A DNA stretch of 11,709 nucleotides, taken from assembly GCA_002423245.1 (NCBI GenBank), contig DIVD01000045.1, positions 77,207 through 88,915 of the forward strand, read 5' to 3'. Each line of letters starts with the position of its first letter. The first letter of the stretch is position 1. This DNA is from Rhodobacteraceae bacterium UBA6141 (GTDB lineage: Bacteria; Pseudomonadota; Alphaproteobacteria; Rhodobacterales; Rhodobacteraceae). The position numbers were made by a program, and so were the translations under genes. A model generated the notes under the pieces. The model was not told where the DNA came from, did not search any database, and saw nothing but the letters and a program-made list of their open reading frames with translations. This document shows, one piece after another, positions 4,001 to 11,639 of this stretch.

Positions 4001-5983
4001 ATGATCACCGAACTGGGCCATTTCGCGCTGGTGCTGGCCTTTGCCGTGGCGATCTTGCAGGCGACGGTGCCGCTGATCGGGGCGCAGAGGGGCTGGGCTG
4101 GCTGGATGGCGATCGCGAAGCCGGCGGCGACGGTGCAGTTCCTGCTCATCGCCCTTGCCTTCGCGGCGCTGACCCGCGCCTTCGTGACCTCGGACTTCTC
4201 GGTGGAACTGGTCTGGGCGAATTCGCACACCGACAAGCCGATGCTCTACAAGGTGTCCGGCGTCTGGGGCAACCATGAGGGCTCGATGCTGCTCTGGGTG
4301 CTGATCCTGTCGCTGTTCGGCGCTTCGGCGGCGTGGTTCGGCGACCAGTTGCCGCCGCGCCTGCGCGCGCGGGTGCTGGCGGTGCAGGCGATGATCGGGG
4401 TCGCGTTCCTGGCCTTCATCCTCTTCACCTCGAACCCCTTCACGCGGCTGGCGCTGCCGCCGTTCAACGGCAAGGATCTGAACCCGCTGCTGCAGGATCC
4501 CGGGCTCGCCTTCCATCCGCCCTTCCTCTACCTCGGCTATGTCGGGCTCAGCATGGCGTTCAGCTTCGCGGTGGCGGCGCTGATCGAGGGGCGGGTCGAT
4601 GCCGCCTGGGCCCGCTGGGTGCGGCCCTGGACGCTGGCGGCCTGGATCTTCCTGACCATCGGCATCGCGCTCGGCTCGTGGTGGGCCTATTACGAGCTGG
4701 GCTGGGGCGGGTTCTGGTTCTGGGATCCGGTGGAGAATGCCAGCTTCATGCCCTGGCTGCTGGCCGGCGCCCTGCTGCATTCCGCCATCGTGGTGGAAAA
4801 GCGCGAGGCGCTGAAAAGCTGGACGATCCTGCTGGCGATCATGGCCTTCGGCTTTTCGCTGATCGGAACCTTCCTCGTGCGCTCGGGCGTGATCACCTCG
4901 GTCCATGCCTTTGCGAACGATCCCGAGCGGGGGGTGTTCATCCTGATGATCCTGGCCGTGTTCCTGGGCGGCGCGCTGACGCTGTTCGCCGCGCGGGCGG
5001 GCACGATGCAGGCCAAGGGCGTTTTCGGCATGGTCAGCCGCGAATCGGCGCTGGTGGTGAACAACATCCTGCTTGCCGTCGCGGCGCTGGTGGTGTTCGT
5101 CGGCACGCTCTGGCCGCTGCTGGCGGAGATGGCCTGGGGGCGCAAGCTCTCGGTCGGGGCGCCGTTCTTCGATATGGCCTTCACGCCCTTCATGGTGCTG
5201 CTGGCCATCGTGCTGCCGGTGGGCGCGATGCTGCCCTGGAAGCGCGGCAGCATCGCCAGGGCGGCGCGGCCCTTGCGGGGCGCGCTGCTGCTGGCGGTTG
5301 CGGCCGGGCTGCTGGCCTATGCGATGGGAACCGGGCGGTCGGCGGTGGGGCCGGTCGGCGCGGCGCTCGGCGTCTGGCTGGTGGCGGGCGCGGCGGTGGA
5401 CCTGTGGACGCGAACCGGGCAGGCACGCCGCGGCGCGGCGGCGCGGTTCGGCCGGCTGGCGCGGCTGCCGCGCGCCGACTGGGGCAAGGCGGTGGCGCAT
5501 TCGGGGCTCGGGATCACCATGCTGGGCATCGCGCTGCTGACCGGGAACGAGGTCGAGGATATCCGGGTCGCGCAGATCGGCGCGCCCTTCGAGGTGGCGG
5601 GCCACGAGATCACGCTGGACGCGGTCGAGGAGCTTCAGGGGCCGAACTACCGCTCCACCATGGCGACGCTGACGGTGCGGCGCGGCGGCGAGGAGGAGGC
5701 GGTGCTGCATCCCGAAAAGCGCATCTACCCGGTGCAGGGGATGCCGACCACCGAGGCCGATATCGACAACGGGCTGTTCCGCGACCTCTACCTGGTGATC
5801 GGCGACGCGCAGGACGGCGGCGGCTGGGCGGTGCGCACCTATGTCAAGCCCTTCGCGGGCTGGATCTGGGGGGGCGCGCTGACCATGGCGCTTGGCGGGC
5901 TGCTGAGCCTGTCGGACCGGCGCTACCGGGTGGCGGCGGGGGCGCGCAGGGCGGCGCCGGCGATGGCGGCCCCGGCGGAATGA
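4001..5983 (+). CDS. ccmF: Cytochrome c-type biogenesis protein CcmF (heme lyase membrane subunit)
   Basis: Integral membrane subunit of the System I heme lyase: it takes heme from holo-CcmE and, with CcmH, ligates it to CXXCH motifs of apocytochrome c on the periplasmic side. 660 residues, normal for the family, with many hydrophobic segments. The Trp-rich WWD motif is at about 227-243 (WWAYYELGWGGFWFWDP). The four conserved histidines are visible: His173 (FHPPFLYLGY) and His302 (SVHAF) on the periplasmic side, and His260 (LLHSAIVVEKR) and His500 (AHSGLGITM) for membrane heme b; these sit at or near the E. coli positions 173, 303, 261 and 491. The start is set by GAGGAGG at 3985-3991, 9 nt before the ATG; the frame is open upstream to 3806 but that extension is Arg/Pro-rich. 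It overlaps or abuts ccmH, so the two form an operon. No ccmE is seen immediately upstream. Confidence 0.96.
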   Translation: MITELGHFALVLAFAVAILQATVPLIGAQRGWAGWMAIAKPAATVQFLLIALAFAALTRAFVTSDFSVELVWANSHTDKPMLYKVSGVWGNHEGSMLLWVLILSLFGASAAWFGDQLPPRLRARVLAVQAMIGVAFLAFILFTSNPFTRLALPPFNGKDLNPLLQDPGLAFHPPFLYLGYVGLSMAFSFAVAALIEGRVDAAWARWVRPWTLAAWIFLTIGIALGSWWAYYELGWGGFWFWDPVENASFMPWLLAGALLHSAIVVEKREALKSWTILLAIMAFGFSLIGTFLVRSGVITSVHAFANDPERGVFILMILAVFLGGALTLFAARAGTMQAKGVFGMVSRESALVVNNILLAVAALVVFVGTLWPLLAEMAWGRKLSVGAPFFDMAFTPFMVLLAIVLPVGAMLPWKRGSIARAARPLRGALLLAVAAGLLAYAMGTGRSAVGPVGAALGVWLVAGAAVDLWTRTGQARRGAAARFGRLARLPRADWGKAVAHSGLGITMLGIALLTGNEVEDIRVAQIGAPFEVAGHEITLDAVEELQGPNYRSTMATLTVRRGGEEEAVLHPEKRIYPVQGMPTTEADIDNGLFRDLYLVIGDAQDGGGWAVRTYVKPFAGWIWGGALTMALGGLLSLSDRRYRVAAGARRAAPAMAAPAE

Positions 5984-5988
5984 GACGC

Positions 5989-6450
5989 ATGAAGCGGCTG
6001 ATCCTGATCCTTGCCCTGCTGATGGCGCCCGCGCTTCCGGCGCTCGCCGTGCAGCCCGATGAGGTGCTGGCCGATCCGGCGCTGGAGGCGCGGGCGCGCG
6101 ATCTGTCCAGGGTGCTGCGCTGCCCGGTCTGCCAGTCGGAGACCATCGACGAATCGGATGCCGCCGTCGCCCGCGACCTGCGGCTGCTGGTCCGCGAGCG
6201 GCTGCTGGCCGGCGACAGCGACGCGGCGGTGCTGGACTATGTGACCGCGCGCTATGGCGAATACGTGCTGTTCCAGCCCGATGCCAGCGGCGGCAACCTG
6301 ATCCTGTGGCTGGCGGGGCCGGCGATGCTGCTGGCGGGGCTGGGGATCGGCTTTGGCTTCCTGCGCAGCCGGCGCGCGGCGGGCGAGCCGCCCGTGCAGG
6401 CGCTGGACGCGGCCGAACAGCGGCGTCTGGACGAGATCCTGAACAGGTGA
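5989..6450 (+). CDS. ccmH: Cytochrome c-type biogenesis protein CcmH (CcmL/Ccl2-type thioredox subunit)
   Basis: Periplasmic thiol protein of the System I heme ligation complex that holds apocytochrome c through its cysteines before heme attachment by CcmF. 153 residues: a signal/anchor helix at 1-20 (ends ALPALA), the signature LRCPVCQ with Cys45 and Cys48, an all-helical domain to about 95, then one membrane segment (about 104-124, NLILWLAGPAMLLAGLGIG) and a short cytoplasmic tail. It corresponds to the N-terminal half of E. coli CcmH; no CcmI-like extension is present. The start is ambiguous: an ATG at 5980 overlaps the ccmF stop as ATGA, while the ATG at 5989 begins the usual MKRL-type signal and has GGCGGA upstream at better spacing. 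I use 5989. Either way it is tightly coupled to ccmF. Its transcript probably ends at the hairpin at 6515-6540. Confidence 0.93.
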   Translation: MKRLILILALLMAPALPALAVQPDEVLADPALEARARDLSRVLRCPVCQSETIDESDAAVARDLRLLVRERLLAGDSDAAVLDYVTARYGEYVLFQPDASGGNLILWLAGPAMLLAGLGIGFGFLRSRRAAGEPPVQALDAAEQRRLDEILNR

Positions 6451-6514
6451 CCCGCCGTTCCGCCTTCTGACGCAGCCTTGCGCCCTGCGCGGCGGCCCTT
6501 GCAGGCAAACGCCA

Positions 6515-6540
6515 GACGGCCGCCGGGGGGGGCGGCCGTC
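6515..6540. terminator. Strong bidirectional hairpin between ccmH and gltA
   Basis: GACGGCCGCC (6515-6524) pairs perfectly with GGCGGCCGTC (6531-6540), a 10-bp GC-rich stem with a six-G loop. It lies 64 nt after the ccmH stop and 25 nt after the gltA stop on the other strand. No clean U-tract follows on either side, but its position between convergent genes fits a shared terminator. The G run at 6525-6532 is eight bases long and prone to length errors. Confidence 0.65.
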
Positions 6541-6565
6541 GTCACGTCCAGCCATGGCCGGCGCT

Positions 6566-7861
6566 TCAGCGCGCCGACACTTCCGCATAGTCGCGGCGCG
6601 GCGCGCCGACATAGAGCTGGCGCGGGCGGCCGATCTTCATCTGCGGGTCCGAGATCATCTCTTTCCACTGCGCGACCCAGCCAACCGTGCGCGACAGCGC
6701 AAAGATCGGCGTGAACATCGAGGTCGGGAAGCCCATCGCCTCGAGGATGATGCCCGAATAGAAATCGACGTTGGGATAAAGCTTCTTCGAGATGAAGTAG
6801 TCGTCCTCCAGCGCGATCCGCTCCAGCTCCTTGGCGACCTGCAGCAGCGGGTTGTCCTCCACCCCCAGAAGCCCCAGCACCTCGTCGGCGCTTTCCTTCA
6901 TCACCTTGGCGCGCGGGTCGAAATTCTTGTAGACCCGGTGGCCAAAGCCCATCAGGCGGAAGCCCGAAGTCTTGTCCTTGGCCTTGGCGACATATTCGGG
7001 AATGCGGTCCACGGTGCCGATTTCCTTGAGCATCTCGAGGCAGGCCTGGTTCGCGCCGCCATGCGCCGGCCCCCAGAGGCAGGCGATGCCGGCCGCGATG
7101 CACGCGAAGGGGTTCGCGCCCGAGGAACCGGCAAGGCGCACGGTCGAGGTGGATGCGTTCTGCTCGTGATCGGCATGCAGCATCATGATCCGGTCCATCG
7201 CCTTTTCCAGCACCGGGTTGACCACATACTCCTCGGCCGGAACCGAGAAGCACATGTTCAGGAAGTTCCCGGCATAGCTGAGCGAGTTGTTCGGATAGAC
7301 GAAGGGCTGGCCGACCGCGTATTTGTAGGCCATCGCGGCAATGGTCGGCAGCTTGGCGATCAGCCGGATCGAGGCGACCTCGCGCTGCCACGGATCGCTG
7401 ATATCGGTCGAGTCGTGGTAGAAGGCCGACATCGCGCCGACCACGCCCACCAGCGTCGCCATCGGATGCGCGTCGCGGCGGAAGCCGCGGAAGAAGTTGT
7501 GCATCTGTTCATGCACCATCGTGTGGTGCGTGACGCGGCTTTCGAAATCCTCGAGCTGCGCGGCATTCGGCAGATCGCCGTAGAGCAGCAGGTAGCACAC
7601 TTCCAGGAAATGCGACTGGTCGGCCAGCTGTTCGATCGGATAGCCGCGATACAGCAGCTCGCCCTTGTCGCCGTCGATATAGGTGATCGTGGAGTCGCAA
7701 GCCGCGGTCGAGGTGAAGCCGGGATCGTAGGTGAACACGTCCGCCTCGGCGTAAAGCTTGCGGATGTCCAGCACGTCGGGGCCGACGGTCGGCGACATCA
7801 CCGGAAGCTCATAGCTCTGCCCGTCGATGCTCAGCGTCGCCGTTCTCTTGGTTTCTGCCAT
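6566..7861 (-). CDS. gltA: Citrate synthase (type II, GltA)
   Basis: Condenses oxaloacetate and acetyl-CoA to citrate, the entry step of the TCA cycle, in the cytoplasm. 431 residues, the usual size of the hexameric Gram-negative type. Catalytic residues are in place: His267 (GPAHGGAN), His308 (GFGHRVYK) and Asp365 (VDFYSG), equivalent to E. coli His264, His305 and Asp362. LHADHEQNASTST (228-240) carries the oxaloacetate-binding His232, and RPRQLYVGA lies at the C-terminus. At the position of E. coli Cys206, linked to NADH sensitivity, this protein appears to have Ala209, so allosteric behaviour may differ. The start at 7861 is set by GAGAGGGA a few nt upstream and the standard MAETKRTATL N-terminus; an upstream in-frame ATG (7879) is less likely. 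Same strand as gltX, 76 bp downstream of it, with a hairpin between them. Confidence 0.97.
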   Translation of the reverse strand: MAETKRTATLSIDGQSYELPVMSPTVGPDVLDIRKLYAEADVFTYDPGFTSTAACDSTITYIDGDKGELLYRGYPIEQLADQSHFLEVCYLLLYGDLPNAAQLEDFESRVTHHTMVHEQMHNFFRGFRRDAHPMATLVGVVGAMSAFYHDSTDISDPWQREVASIRLIAKLPTIAAMAYKYAVGQPFVYPNNSLSYAGNFLNMCFSVPAEEYVVNPVLEKAMDRIMMLHADHEQNASTSTVRLAGSSGANPFACIAAGIACLWGPAHGGANQACLEMLKEIGTVDRIPEYVAKAKDKTSGFRLMGFGHRVYKNFDPRAKVMKESADEVLGLLGVEDNPLLQVAKELERIALEDDYFISKKLYPNVDFYSGIILEAMGFPTSMFTPIFALSRTVGWVAQWKEMISDPQMKIGRPRQLYVGAPRRDYAEVSAR

Positions 7862-7882
7862 CTCAGTCCCTCTCCACATGAG

Positions 7883-7909
7883 CGGCTCGGCCCGGGGCGG
7901 GGCCAGCCG
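7883..7909. other. Stable hairpin in the gltX-gltA spacer
   Basis: CGGCT-C-GGCCC (7883-7893) pairs with GGGCC-AGCCG (7900-7909), a 10-bp stem with one bulged C and a 6-nt loop. On the minus strand it follows the gltX stop by 28 nt and ends about 21 nt before the gltA start codon, just upstream of its ribosome-binding site. It may separate expression of the two genes as a partial terminator, a processing site or a 5'-leader structure; nothing in the sequence decides which. Confidence 0.4.
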
Positions 7910-7937
7910 AAAGATCTGCAAGGCCGGGGCGCGGGCC

Positions 7938-9344
7938 TCAGCGCGTCGCGTCGGACAGGCGCGCGAGCGTCTCTTGCTGACCGATGACAAGCATCATGTC
8001 AAAGACGCTCGGGGTGACTGTCCGTCCAGCAAGGGCCGCCCGAAGCGGAGCTGCGATCTTGCCCAGTCCGATGCCGTGGGCGGCGGCGACCTCGGCCACC
8101 TTGGCCTCCAAATCCTCGCGCGTCCAGCTAGCATTTTGCAACTGCGGCGTCAATTCCGCCAGCAGCCGGCGGGAGGCGGGGTCGAGCGCCTTCGCCGCCG
8201 CGGCGTCCGGCGCGAACGGGCGCGAACCCAGCACGAAATGGGCCTTTTCCAGCAGTTCTGGGAAGGTTTTCGCCCGTTCCTTCAGGCAGAACATCGCGCG
8301 CACAAGCCCTGTGCGCTGCGCCTCGTCAAGCCCGGGCTTGCCCGCCGCCTCCAGATAGGCCTCGATCTCGGCCACCAGCGCCGCATCCTCGGAGGCCGCG
8401 ATATGCTGGCCGCAAAGGTTTTCGAGCTTCTTGAAATCGAGCCGCGCCGGCGCGCGCCCGATGCCCGTGAGGTCGAACCACTCGCGCGCCTGCGCATCGG
8501 TGAAGAACTCGTCATCGCCATGGCTCCAGCCCAGCCGGGCCAGGTAGTTGCGCATCCCCGCCGCCGGATAGCCCATCGCCTGATATTCCTCGAGCCCGAT
8601 GGCGCCGTGGCGTTTCGACAGCTTCTTGCCGTCCGGCCCGTGGATCAGCGGGATATGCGCGAAGACCGGCAGATCCCAGCCCATGGCGCGATAGATCTGC
8701 ACCTGCCGGGCGGCGTTGGTCAGATGGTCGTCGCCGCGGATCACATGCGTCACCCCCATGTCGTGATCGTCCACCACCACCGCCAGCATGTAGGTGGGTG
8801 TGCCGTCCGAGCGCAGCATCACCATGTCATCAAGCTGGTCGTTGCCGAAGGTCACCTCGCCCTGCACGGCATCCGCGATCACCGTCGCACCGCTGCGCGG
8901 TGCCTTCAGGCGGATCACGAAGGGCGCATCGGGGTGGCTGAAGGGATCCGCGTCGCGCCAGGGGCTCTGGAACAGGGTGGAGCGTCTTTCGGCCTCGGCG
9001 GCGGCGCGGAAGGCCGCGATCTCCTCCTGCGTTGCGAAGCACTTGTAGGCGGCGCCGCGCGCCAGCATCTGGCGCGCGACCTCGGCATGGCGGTCCTTGC
9101 GCGCGAACTGGCTGACCGGCTCGCCATCCCAGTCGAGCCCGAGCCAGGTCAGCCCCTTCAGGATCGCCGCCGTCGCCTCGGGGGTGGAGCGTTCGCGGTC
9201 GGTGTCCTCGATCCGCAGCAGGAACCTGCCGCCACGCCCACGCGCATAGAGCCAGTTGAAAAGCGCGGTGCGCGCGCCGCCGATATGCAGATAGCCGGTG
9301 GGCGAGGGCGCGAAGCGGGTGACGACGGGGGCGGTGGACGACAT
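7938..9344 (-). CDS. gltX: Glutamate--tRNA ligase (GluRS)
   Basis: Charges tRNA(Glu), and in many alphaproteobacteria one GluRS also charges tRNA(Gln) for later amidation; which role this copy has cannot be told from its sequence alone. 468 residues, normal for bacterial GluRS. The class I signatures are clear: RFAPSPTGYLHIGGARTALF with HIGG at 20-23, and the KMSKS-type loop KLSKR at 251-255 (GPDGKKLSKRHGA). RIEDTDRERS (44-53), IRGDDHLTN (202-210 region) and the helical C-terminal anticodon-binding domain are also present. The start at 9344 is supported by GAAAGG, 9 nt upstream on the minus strand, and by the APSPTG motif lying at its usual distance from the N-terminus. It is divergent from comEC, with a 17-bp tandem repeat filling the spacer, and runs toward gltA, so the two may be co-transcribed. 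Confidence 0.96.
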   Translation of the reverse strand: MSSTAPVVTRFAPSPTGYLHIGGARTALFNWLYARGRGGRFLLRIEDTDRERSTPEATAAILKGLTWLGLDWDGEPVSQFARKDRHAEVARQMLARGAAYKCFATQEEIAAFRAAAEAERRSTLFQSPWRDADPFSHPDAPFVIRLKAPRSGATVIADAVQGEVTFGNDQLDDMVMLRSDGTPTYMLAVVVDDHDMGVTHVIRGDDHLTNAARQVQIYRAMGWDLPVFAHIPLIHGPDGKKLSKRHGAIGLEEYQAMGYPAAGMRNYLARLGWSHGDDEFFTDAQAREWFDLTGIGRAPARLDFKKLENLCGQHIAASEDAALVAEIEAYLEAAGKPGLDEAQRTGLVRAMFCLKERAKTFPELLEKAHFVLGSRPFAPDAAAAKALDPASRRLLAELTPQLQNASWTREDLEAKVAEVAAAHGIGLGKIAAPLRAALAGRTVTPSVFDMMLVIGQQETLARLSDATR

Positions 9345-9345
9345 C

Positions 9346-9379
9346 GGTGTTAACCTTTCGGAGGTGTTAACCTTTCGGA
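9346..9379. repeat. Perfect 17-bp tandem repeat in the gltX/comEC divergent spacer
   Basis: GGTGTTAACCTTTCGGA is present twice head to tail (9346-9362 and 9363-9379). It starts one base beyond the gltX start codon and ends four bases before the first possible comEC ATG. Each copy has a TTAAC half-site of the CtrA type on the plus strand. Read on the minus strand, each gives a GAAAGG that could serve as a ribosome-binding site for gltX (the gltX-proximal copy at 9 nt spacing). The TTAA elements are 17 bp apart start to start, not the 11 bp of a full CtrA site, so regulator binding is uncertain. Confidence 0.85.
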
Positions 9380-9383
9380 AACC

Positions 9384-11591
9384 ATGTGGCGGCTAGCCTT
9401 TGCCGGTTCTCTAGGCAAGGACGGGCGGGGAAACAAGGTGGGCCGGATCGCAGCGCCAGCAACGGGGGCGGCAGCCGCGGCGCAGGGCGGCGGCCTTGCG
9501 GGCCTAGCCGCGCGGGCCGGCGGCTGGATCGCGCGCCCGCTGATGCAGCTCTCGGGCGCGCGGGGCGATCTGTTCGTCTGGGTGCCGCTGTGCCTCGCGC
9601 TCGGCATCGGGCCGTGGTTCTCGCTGGCCGCCGAACCCGGCCCCCCGGTCTATGCCGCGGTGACGCTCGGCCTCGCCGCCGCCGCGATGATCCGGGCGCG
9701 CGGGCCCGAGATGGCGCAGATCCCCGCCGCGGCGCTGACGCTGGTGCTGGCGGGCTTCCTGCTGGCCGGGGCGCGGGGCCATGCCGTCGCCGAACCGGTG
9801 CTGCCCTTCCGCTATTACGGGCCGGTCGAGGGCCGCATCGTCGGGATCGACCGCTCCTGGTCCGACCAGATCCGCGTGACGCTGGACCGCGTGGTGCTGC
9901 GCGACGTGCCGCCCGGGCGCACCCCCGCGCGGGTGCGGGTGGCGCTGCATGGCGATCAGTCGCATACCCCGCCCGAGCCGGGGCTGACGGTGATCCTCAC
10001 CGCCCATCTCGCGCCGCCCGAGGGCCCGGTGGCCCCCGGAGGCTTCGACTTCCAGCGCCTCGCCTGGTTCTCGGGCCTCGGCGCGGTCGGCTATACCCGC
10101 GCGCCGATGCTGGTGCTGGAACCGCCCGCACCCGATGCCTGGGGGCTTGCCGCGCACCGGGTGCGGATGCGGGTGTCGGGCGCGATCCAGGCGCGGATCG
10201 AGGGGCAGGCGGGCGCCTTCGCCTCGGCGCTGATGACCGGCGACCGCTCGGGCATCACGGCAGAGACCAACGCCTCGATGCGGGCGTCGAACCTCTTTCA
10301 CATCATCTCGATCTCCGGCCTGCACATGGGGATGCTGGCGGGCTTCGTCTTCGCCACGCTGCGCTACGGGCTCGCGCTGCTGCCGGCCCTGGCGCTGCGG
10401 CTGCCGGTGAAGAAGCTGGCGGCGGGCGCGGCGCTGCTGGCCGCGACCGCCTATCTGTGGCTTGCGGGCGCCAACGTGGCGACGGAGCGGGCCTATGTGA
10501 TGGCCGCGGTGATGCTGCTGGCGGTGCTGGTGGACCGGCGGGCGATCTCGCTGCGATCGGTCGCGGTGGCGGCGGTGATCTTGCTGCTGCGCGAGCCCGA
10601 AAGCCTGACCGAGCCGGGTTTCCAGATGTCCTTTGGCGCCACCGCCGCGCTGATCCTGGCCTGGAGGCCCTGGCAGGCGGTGCAGGGCCATCTGCCCGCG
10701 CCGCTGCGCCCGGTGGCGGGGCTGCTGCTGTCCTCGCTGGCGGCGGGGCTGGCGACGGCGCCGATCGCGGCGGCGCATTTCAACCGGATGGCGGAGTATG
10801 GGCTGCTTGCGAACCTGCTGGCGGTGCCGGTGATGGGCACGCTGGTGATGCCGGCGGGGGTGATCGCGGCGGTGCTGGCGCCGCTCGGCCTTGCCGGCGC
10901 GGCGCTGTGGGTGATGGAGATCGGCTGCCGCTGGATCCTGTGGGTCTCGGACTGGGTGGCGGGGCTGGACGGCGCGGTGGTCGCGGTGCCCGGCCCGCCC
11001 GCCGGGGTGCTGGCGCTGATGGCCGCGGGCGCGCTGGTGGCGGTGCTGGCGCGCGGGCCGCCGCGCTGGACGGGCGCTGGCGCGCTGGCGCTTTCGGCGC
11101 TGCTCTGGGCGGGCTCCGGCCGGCCGCCGCTGCTGGTATCGGGCGATGGCGCGCTGCTGGGGCTGCTGGGGCCGGAGGGGCGGGCACTGTCGCAACCCAG
11201 GGGCGCGGGTTTCGTCGCGCAGGGCTGGCTGGAGGATGATGGCGATCTTGCCGCGCAGGACCAGGCCGCCGCCCGCCCCGGCTTCACCGGCCCCAGGACC
11301 GCGCGCGAGGCGGTGCTGGGCGGCGTGCCGATCCGGCAACTGTCCGGCAAGGCCGCCGCCGGGGCGCTGCCCGCCGCCTGCTCGGACGGGGCATTGGTCA
11401 TCCTGGCCGGGGACGCGCCCGAGGGGTGGGCCGCGGCACGGGCCTCGGCCCCGCAGGGCTGCGATCTGTGGGACCGGCGCCGCCTGCGCCGCAGCGGCGC
11501 GCTGGCGATCTGGCCCGAGGCGGGCGGCGGCCTGCGCATCGTCACCGCCCGGCACATCTCGGGCGACCGGCTCTGGAACAGCCGCCACTGA
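9384..11591 (+). CDS. comEC: ComEC/Rec2-family competence DNA-import channel protein
   Basis: Inner-membrane channel that passes single-stranded DNA into the cytoplasm during transformation. 735 residues: an N-terminal membrane pair and OB-like extracytoplasmic region (DUF4131, about 60-245), then the competence core from about 260 to 560 with the signature HIISISGLHMGM (306-317) and about ten hydrophobic segments. The last 160 residues sit where a metallo-beta-lactamase domain is found in Bacillus ComEC, but there is no HxHxDH motif; only His724 and His735 occur in that half. The start is uncertain: the ATG at 9384 lacks a good ribosome-binding site and its first codons (CTA, TTT, TCT, CTA) are unlike the rest of the gene. 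A GTG at 9438 after GGGG is a serious alternative and would leave room for a promoter. Divergent from gltX. In R. capsulatus, comEC is CtrA-dependent and needed for gene-transfer-agent uptake. Confidence 0.88.
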   Translation: MWRLAFAGSLGKDGRGNKVGRIAAPATGAAAAAQGGGLAGLAARAGGWIARPLMQLSGARGDLFVWVPLCLALGIGPWFSLAAEPGPPVYAAVTLGLAAAAMIRARGPEMAQIPAAALTLVLAGFLLAGARGHAVAEPVLPFRYYGPVEGRIVGIDRSWSDQIRVTLDRVVLRDVPPGRTPARVRVALHGDQSHTPPEPGLTVILTAHLAPPEGPVAPGGFDFQRLAWFSGLGAVGYTRAPMLVLEPPAPDAWGLAAHRVRMRVSGAIQARIEGQAGAFASALMTGDRSGITAETNASMRASNLFHIISISGLHMGMLAGFVFATLRYGLALLPALALRLPVKKLAAGAALLAATAYLWLAGANVATERAYVMAAVMLLAVLVDRRAISLRSVAVAAVILLLREPESLTEPGFQMSFGATAALILAWRPWQAVQGHLPAPLRPVAGLLLSSLAAGLATAPIAAAHFNRMAEYGLLANLLAVPVMGTLVMPAGVIAAVLAPLGLAGAALWVMEIGCRWILWVSDWVAGLDGAVVAVPGPPAGVLALMAAGALVAVLARGPPRWTGAGALALSALLWAGSGRPPLLVSGDGALLGLLGPEGRALSQPRGAGFVAQGWLEDDGDLAAQDQAAARPGFTGPRTAREAVLGGVPIRQLSGKAAAGALPAACSDGALVILAGDAPEGWAAARASAPQGCDLWDRRRLRRSGALAIWPEAGGGLRIVTARHISGDRLWNSRH

Positions 11592-11624
11592 GCCGCCAGT
11601 GGGCCGCCAGTGGGCCGCCACTGA
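11581..11624 (+). repeat. Four tandem 11-bp units across the comEC stop codon
   Basis: Units at 11581, 11592, 11603 and 11614 read GCCGCCACTGA, GCCGCCAGTGG, GCCGCCAGTGG, GCCGCCACTGA. The first contains the comEC stop codon. Because CCACTG and CAGTGG are complementary, two 6-bp hairpins can form (11585-11590 with 11597-11602; 11608-11613 with 11618-11623), which could mark the transcript end. Confidence 0.85.
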
Positions 11625-11639
11625 GCGCGGGGCCGCTTC

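Noticed and set aside
4333..5979. Second long plus-strand frame overlapping ccmF upstream of ccmH
   Set aside because: It is out of phase with ccmF and Gly/Ala/Arg-rich; only its last part, after the ccmF stop, is the true ccmH gene.
3899..6508. Very long open frame (869 codons) on the minus strand across ccmF-ccmH
   Set aside because: It is antisense to ccmF and ccmH, whose motifs and histidines are clear; the frame is Arg/Gln/His/Pro-rich, typical of stop-poor complementary frames in GC-rich DNA.
7827..9353. 508-codon open frame on the plus strand opposite gltX, and a 477-codon one opposite gltA (6554-7987)
   Set aside because: Both mirror well-conserved housekeeping genes and show the biased composition of antisense shadows; no protein family signature is visible.
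9504..11621. 705-codon minus-strand frame opposite comEC
   Set aside because: Gln/Arg/His-rich shadow of a membrane protein gene with strong codon bias; no ribosome-binding site or domain.
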